A stretch of 17,741 bases of DNA from assembly GCA_022837595.1 (NCBI GenBank), contig JALHFX010000041.1, forward strand, positions 1 through 17,741, given 5' to 3'. The stretch comes from Propionibacterium sp. GTDB lineage: Bacteria > Actinomycetota > Actinomycetes > Propionibacteriales > Propionibacteriaceae. Of the stretch, positions 14,261 to 17,741 are shown one piece after another. Made by a program: the position numbers and the translations under genes. Within the stretch, counting starts at the first letter, position 1; every line of letters begins with the position of its first letter. A model generated the notes under the pieces. It was not told where the DNA came from, searched no databases, and was given only the letters and a program-made list of their open reading frames with translations.

Positions 14261-15219
14261 CATGCTGCCAGGTGGACCGAGAACGATCGGGTTGCGGTGA
14301 CGACGGCGCCGGTTGCCGGTTCCTGGACGCTGACCTCGAGGGTGTAGTAGCCGGGCAACCTGAGTGAGACAGTGACCGTGAAGGGTTCGAACGTTGCCTC
14401 CGTGCCCGGCGCGATCGTGCCGGACGCCATCTCCTCGCCCGCGAGGTCGGTCACACGCCACGTCAGTCCTGATGTTCCGAGCAGGGCTTCGCCCGCGATC
14501 GCGACGTCGGGATCAGTGAAGCGCTGACCCTCCCGGGGAGCGTCGATCTGGACGGGGGCGCGCACCTCGAGTGGGTTGGCCCGGCCGACCGGCTCCGCCC
14601 AGGTGACGCCGCCCCAGAGACTCCCGGCAGGCTCGCCGTCGATCAGCAGCGTGAGGGTGGCATCGGGATCCCCGGCTGCCTCGGTCACGGTGTACACCAG
14701 TTGCTGCATCATCATCTCGGCAAGGAGGGGGCTCACGTCCGCCGCACGCGCTTCCCCCGAGAGGTTCAGGGTGATCGTGCGGCCCACCTCCAGGCCCAGA
14801 ACCGTGGTCTCGGCGTTCCATGGCGAGGTGTGGTCGGGGTCGACCGGTCCGGCGAGCATCGCCTCCACAGCGTTCTGGATCCCCCCGCCCTCGTCGCTGC
14901 GGACCTCGCGGACGAGCCGTGGCTCGTCCGCGTCGGCGACGAGGAAGTAGGCGATCAGGGCTGTTGGCAGGGGCACCGGCTCCACTGGCTCCGCCGTCGA
15001 GGGTGCAGAGGAACTGCCACCGGGCGTGGTTGCTGTCGGCGTGGTCGGGCTCCCCGCAGGTTCGGTCGATCCGGCGCATCCGGCGCATCCGGCGAGGGTC
15101 AGGCACGTGACGACAACGGCCAGTGGCCGGAGGCCGATGATCCTGCGGGGGACCGATGCAGATTCACGGTGTGTGGGTCGACAGCGAGTCCCTTCTCTCG
15201 AGCAGAACGCGTACCGCAT
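14260..15219 (-). CDS. GerMN-Gmad2 domain lipoprotein
   Basis: 319-residue predicted lipoprotein on the outer face of the membrane. A basic N-region of about 33 residues precedes the hydrophobic core LAVVVTCLTLAGC, whose lipobox Cys is near residue 45, followed by a Ser/Thr/Pro-rich tether. Residues about 85-200 resemble GerMN: PTALIAYFLV, the VRSDEGGGIQNAVEAMLAGP segment, then LEVGRTITLNLSGEA and VYTVTEAAG. Residues about 225-315 (VQIDAPREGQRF to the end) resemble Gmad2, an Ig-like domain often paired with GerMN. GerMN occurs in spore proteins and in actinobacterial LpqB; nothing else here suggests sporulation. The ATG at 15219 has GGGGAGGAG at good spacing, while the GTG at 15225 overlaps it. 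It lies 61 bases after the deacetylase gene on the same strand. Role unknown; wall or glycan binding is a guess. Confidence 0.82.
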   Translation of the reverse strand: MRYAFCSREGTRCRPTHRESASVPRRIIGLRPLAVVVTCLTLAGCAGCAGSTEPAGSPTTPTATTPGGSSSAPSTAEPVEPVPLPTALIAYFLVADADEPRLVREVRSDEGGGIQNAVEAMLAGPVDPDHTSPWNAETTVLGLEVGRTITLNLSGEARAADVSPLLAEMMMQQLVYTVTEAAGDPDATLTLLIDGEPAGSLWGGVTWAEPVGRANPLEVRAPVQIDAPREGQRFTDPDVAIAGEALLGTSGLTWRVTDLAGEEMASGTIAPGTEATFEPFTVTVSLRLPGYYTLEVSVQEPATGAVVTATRSFSVHLAA

Positions 15220-15255
15220 CTTCACTCCTCCCCAGGTTCGCCACCTGCCGGCTCT

Positions 15256-15267
15256 ACCGGTACCGGT
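15256..15267. repeat. 12-bp perfect palindrome between deacetylase and lipoprotein genes
   Basis: ACCGGTACCGGT is both two direct copies of ACCGGT and its own reverse complement. CCACC at 15241-15245 can also pair with GGTGG at 15265-15269. It lies in the 61-base gap upstream of the lipoprotein gene. It could be an operator half-site pair, a hairpin, or chance in GC-rich DNA. Confidence 0.5.
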
Positions 15268-15280
15268 GGAGGATGCCTGA

Positions 15281-17741
15281 TCAGTAGCCTGGCTGGCTCG
15301 AGTAGACGGTACCCGGCTCCACCGATCCGAGCAGTTCGGTGACCGTGACGAGGGTGTAGCCGAGTGACTGGAGGTCGGCGATGAACCCCGGTGCGGCCGC
15401 CACGGTGTTCGCCACGTCGTCGTGCATCACCACGATCGAGCCCCGGCGAGCGCTGTTCACCACCTCATCCCGCAACTCTTCCGCACTTGATGACAGCCAG
15501 TCGCTGGGGTCCTCGTCCCACATGATCACGGCCATGCCCTCCGCCTCCGCGGCGGCGAGCACATCAGAGTCGTAGGCACCGTAGGGCGGCCTCATCACGG
15601 ACATGACGTGCCCGGGGGCGGCCGCCTCCACTGCGGTGGCGGTCGAGGAGAGTTGCGTTCGTGCGTCCGCCAGACTCAGGGTGGTGAGGTCGACGTGGTC
15701 GAATCCATGTGCTCCGATGTCCATCCCCAGCCCGGCCATCCGATTGATGACCTCCGAGCGTGCCGCGACCTGGCTACCGGTGACGAAGAACGTCGCCCTC
15801 GCGCCGGCATCATCGAAGGCGTCGAGCAGTTGGTCCGTGTATTCGGCAGGGCCGTCGTCGAAGGTGAGGGCGATGCACTTCTCGACCTCGCAGTTGACGG
15901 TTGGCACGGACGTCGGCGTGGGCGTCGGCGTGGGCGTCGGCGTCGGCGTGGAGGTGACGGGGACCCCGATCGCCACGCCCGGGGAGGGCCCGACCAGGCT
16001 CGCCGTGACATGGTCCAGAGACCAGGAGTGCTCGTCCCCCGGGGTCTCCTGCATGCAGTAGTAGCTGTGCAGCGTGTTGTCGAAGACGTGCTGGAAGACG
16101 CACGCGACCCCATCCCAGTACGCGGGATTGTCGGGGATCTCGTAGAACGGTCCGACGGGCGATTTGCCCGTCATGACTCGGGTCTTCCAGATGCCGTTCT
16201 CCTTCGTCTCAACGGAGAGGTAATAGGTTCCGCCGACGACCATCATCGAGGGCGCCGCTAGGACCTCTTCCGAGTAGGCGACTCGCGTGCCGATGTCGGT
16301 GGGTCCGTCTCCGATGAGTCCTTCGAAGTTCTCGGCCGACTTGACGCGGATCTCGAAAAGGCCGTCGGACACCCGGTACCAGTAGAGGTACCAGCGATTC
16401 GTCGTCGGGTCGACGAAGATGTTGGGGTTGCCGTTCTGCTTCGTCGGTTCGCTGACGATGACGGTGGACGGCCCGAACGTGGTGCCGTTCAGTCCGTCAG
16501 TGGAGACCTGGGCCGTGATCGTGCGATCCCAGACCTCGTTGACGACGAGGGCGATGTTGTTGCCCGTGGTGACTGCTGATGCCGCCCACCGGCAGGGAGT
16601 GTCGGTGCGGAAGTCAGGCCCACTGGCGTCCTCGACCCATGCCTTGGCGTTGAGGTCGTTGGAGCGGGCGATGTAGATGCCGCCGCAGAGGTTGTGACCG
16701 AAGTAGCCAAGGTAGCGGTACCCCTTGTTGACCTTGGGGTCCTGGGACGCGTTGACGTCGAGAACGCTCATGGTGTGGGGGTACTCGTTCTCGGAGAGTT
16801 CGATGGGCACGACCGCCGACTGGGGGGTACCCAGGTCGAAGAAGCCACCTGAACTCCTCGTCTGGACCGCGTAACCGACGAGCGTCTTGTTGGTGTACCC
16901 CCACGCAAGCAGCGAGGCGTCGGGTATCTCTTCTGAGCGGAGCGTGATCCAGTCCCTGTCGGCCTTACTCCACCACCGGTAGATGGCGACGCGTCCGGTG
17001 GCCGACGTGCTGTACAGGAAGTGCTGGAACGTCTTGTCCGTGTACCCGAGCTGCGCCAGCCGCGTGTCGGAGATGGAGCCGTTGGGAATGTCCACCCAGT
17101 CGCGGTCCCGACTGTGCCACCACCGATAGATCGGAACGAGTGACGAATCGGTGCCGGCGAGCATGGGGACGTAGTACTGCGGACCGGTCCGGTTCGAGTA
17201 ACCCTGGGCCAGGAGTTCATCCTGGGTGGGTTGGACGCCGTGTGCGGGCACGGTCAGCCAGTCCCGATCGGTCGCACGCCAGTACCGGTAGACGGCCGTC
17301 GGCGCCGACGCGCCGGGACTGAGTGCCGGAGCGTACTTCGTGTTGGTGATGGTGCAGGTCACGTCGGCGCCGGCGGCGAGACTGACGGTGTTGTTGTTCC
17401 TGACGGTCACGGGAGTCCCGGTGGCGCTCTGGCAGGCCCACGTGGTGCCGTTGGTGTACCCGGTGACGGTGCCGGACTCGGCGAGGGTGTAGGTCCCGGC
17501 CGGGACCTCGGTGCGCGCGACTGCGCCAGCACCGGAGATCGTCTGAGGCCCAGTGGCCGTGACGGTCCAATTCGACGGCGAAGCCGGATCACCGGTGGCG
17601 TTCACCACCTTCTTGAAGAGCGCAAGATGTGCGACGTTCGCCGGTGGGGTGTAGGTGTTGGTGATGGTGCAGGTCACGTCGGCGCCGCCGGTGAGGGTGA
17701 CCTTGTCATCGGTGACGGTCACGGGGGTGCCGGTGGTGGTC
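15281..17741 (-). CDS. Mosaic secreted polysaccharide deacetylase (CE4) with SpaA-like, DUF5648-like and GH43-like regions; 5' partial
   Basis: The frame is open to the window edge, so the N-terminus and any signal peptide are missing. In order of translation: SpaA-like prealbumin-fold repeats (17741-17336; one full repeat plus part of another, each ending GADVTCTITNT); three DUF5648-like repeats of about 50 residues (17302-16859; cores YRYWRATDRDW, YRWWHSRDRDW, YRWWSKADRDW), possibly a beta-trefoil; a beta-propeller-like region recalling GH43 (about 16840-15992; GNPNIFVDPTTNRWYLYWYR); a Pro-Thr linker (15961-15902); and a complete NodB domain (about 15883-15323). The NodB motifs are TFDDGP, AHGFDH (HxxxH), RPPYGAYD, WDEDPSDW and VVMHDD, so it should be an active metal-dependent deacetylase on wall or capsule glycan. 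GH43-type hydrolysis is uncertain. The C-terminus has no LPxTG or membrane anchor. The lipoprotein gene follows 61 bases on. Confidence 0.85.
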   Translation of the reverse strand, partial: TTTGTPVTVTDDKVTLTGGADVTCTITNTYTPPANVAHLALFKKVVNATGDPASPSNWTVTATGPQTISGAGAVARTEVPAGTYTLAESGTVTGYTNGTTWACQSATGTPVTVRNNNTVSLAAGADVTCTITNTKYAPALSPGASAPTAVYRYWRATDRDWLTVPAHGVQPTQDELLAQGYSNRTGPQYYVPMLAGTDSSLVPIYRWWHSRDRDWVDIPNGSISDTRLAQLGYTDKTFQHFLYSTSATGRVAIYRWWSKADRDWITLRSEEIPDASLLAWGYTNKTLVGYAVQTRSSGGFFDLGTPQSAVVPIELSENEYPHTMSVLDVNASQDPKVNKGYRYLGYFGHNLCGGIYIARSNDLNAKAWVEDASGPDFRTDTPCRWAASAVTTGNNIALVVNEVWDRTITAQVSTDGLNGTTFGPSTVIVSEPTKQNGNPNIFVDPTTNRWYLYWYRVSDGLFEIRVKSAENFEGLIGDGPTDIGTRVAYSEEVLAAPSMMVVGGTYYLSVETKENGIWKTRVMTGKSPVGPFYEIPDNPAYWDGVACVFQHVFDNTLHSYYCMQETPGDEHSWSLDHVTASLVGPSPGVAIGVPVTSTPTPTPTPTPTPTSVPTVNCEVEKCIALTFDDGPAEYTDQLLDAFDDAGARATFFVTGSQVAARSEVINRMAGLGMDIGAHGFDHVDLTTLSLADARTQLSSTATAVEAAAPGHVMSVMRPPYGAYDSDVLAAAEAEGMAVIMWDEDPSDWLSSSAEELRDEVVNSARRGSIVVMHDDVANTVAAAPGFIADLQSLGYTLVTVTELLGSVEPGTVYSSQPGY
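15911..15950. repeat. GTCGGC/GTGGGC microsatellite encoding the Pro-Thr linker
   Basis: About 40 bases made of 6-bp units, CGTCGG and CGTGGG, in tandem. On the minus strand they encode an alternating Pro-Thr run between the propeller and the deacetylase domain. Unit gain or loss would change linker length by two residues without a frameshift. Confidence 0.8.
17340..17372. repeat. 33-bp direct repeat, copy 1 (end of a SpaA-like unit)
   Basis: An exact match to 17655-17687, offset by 315 bases (105 codons). It encodes the GADVTCTITNT end of a prealbumin-fold repeat. Near identity of DNA as well as protein indicates recent or homogenised duplication. Confidence 0.85.
17655..17687. repeat. 33-bp direct repeat, copy 2 (end of a SpaA-like unit)
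   Basis: Partner of 17340-17372. The sequence continues as a similar unit up to the window edge, so more copies are likely upstream of the visible part of the gene. Confidence 0.85.

Noticed and set aside
1..17741. CRISPR arrays, tRNA or rRNA genes, insertion sequences, phage genes or toxin-antitoxin genes
   Set aside because: No spaced repeats, RNA-gene sequence, transposase motifs or terminal inverted repeats were seen; all long stretches are explained by the fourteen genes.

Overview
High-GC DNA (well over 60% G+C by eye) with strong GGAGG-type ribosome binding sites, several GTG starts, few and short AT-rich islands, and cell-surface families typical of Gram-positive high-GC bacteria (DUF2142, GT2-GT4 fusions, a GerMN/Gmad2 lipoprotein). 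This fits an actinomycete chromosome; I cannot name the genus. The window is almost fully coding: fourteen protein genes, no RNA genes, no insertion sequences, no CRISPR, and no gene-free stretch over 300 bases.

Layout. Left end, minus strand: wzm (ABC-2 permease, 2340-3239), wzt (ATPase with carbohydrate-binding C-terminus, 1108-2307) and rmlB (4-996), read in that order. Diverging from wzm is a plus-strand run of five close-packed genes (3403-10186): a GT2/GT4-like protein that looks catalytically dead, a complete GT2-GT4 fusion glycosyltransferase, a DUF2142 membrane protein, a polyprenyl-phosphate-type GT2, and a DUF2304 membrane protein. Then come a minus-strand WecB-like UDP-GlcNAc 2-epimerase (10207-11301), a plus-strand MOP-superfamily flippase (11430-12674), minus-strand rmlC (12652-13281) and plus-strand rmlD (13383-14225). 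The right end holds two minus-strand genes: a large mosaic secreted polysaccharide deacetylase, truncated by the window edge (15281-17741), and downstream of it a GerMN-Gmad2 lipoprotein (14260-15219).

How it works together. This is a surface polysaccharide locus. RmlB, RmlC and RmlD make dTDP-L-rhamnose (RmlA is not in the window), and the epimerase supplies a ManNAc-type nucleotide sugar. The GT2-GT4 fusion and its degenerate partner would build the chain in the cytoplasm, and Wzm/Wzt would export it. A second set (GT2 + DUF2304 + DUF2142) looks like a lipid-linked sugar donor system with a membrane-embedded transferase acting outside the membrane. The flippase could move a lipid-linked intermediate. 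The secreted CE4 deacetylase and the lipoprotein probably modify or handle wall glycan at the surface.

The items I would look at first are the collinear active/inactive glycosyltransferase pair, the unusual deacetylase architecture (SpaA-like repeats, three DUF5648-like repeats, a GH43-like propeller, a Pro-Thr linker, CE4), and the GT2-DUF2304-DUF2142 module. No single previously undescribed system is proven by sequence reading alone.
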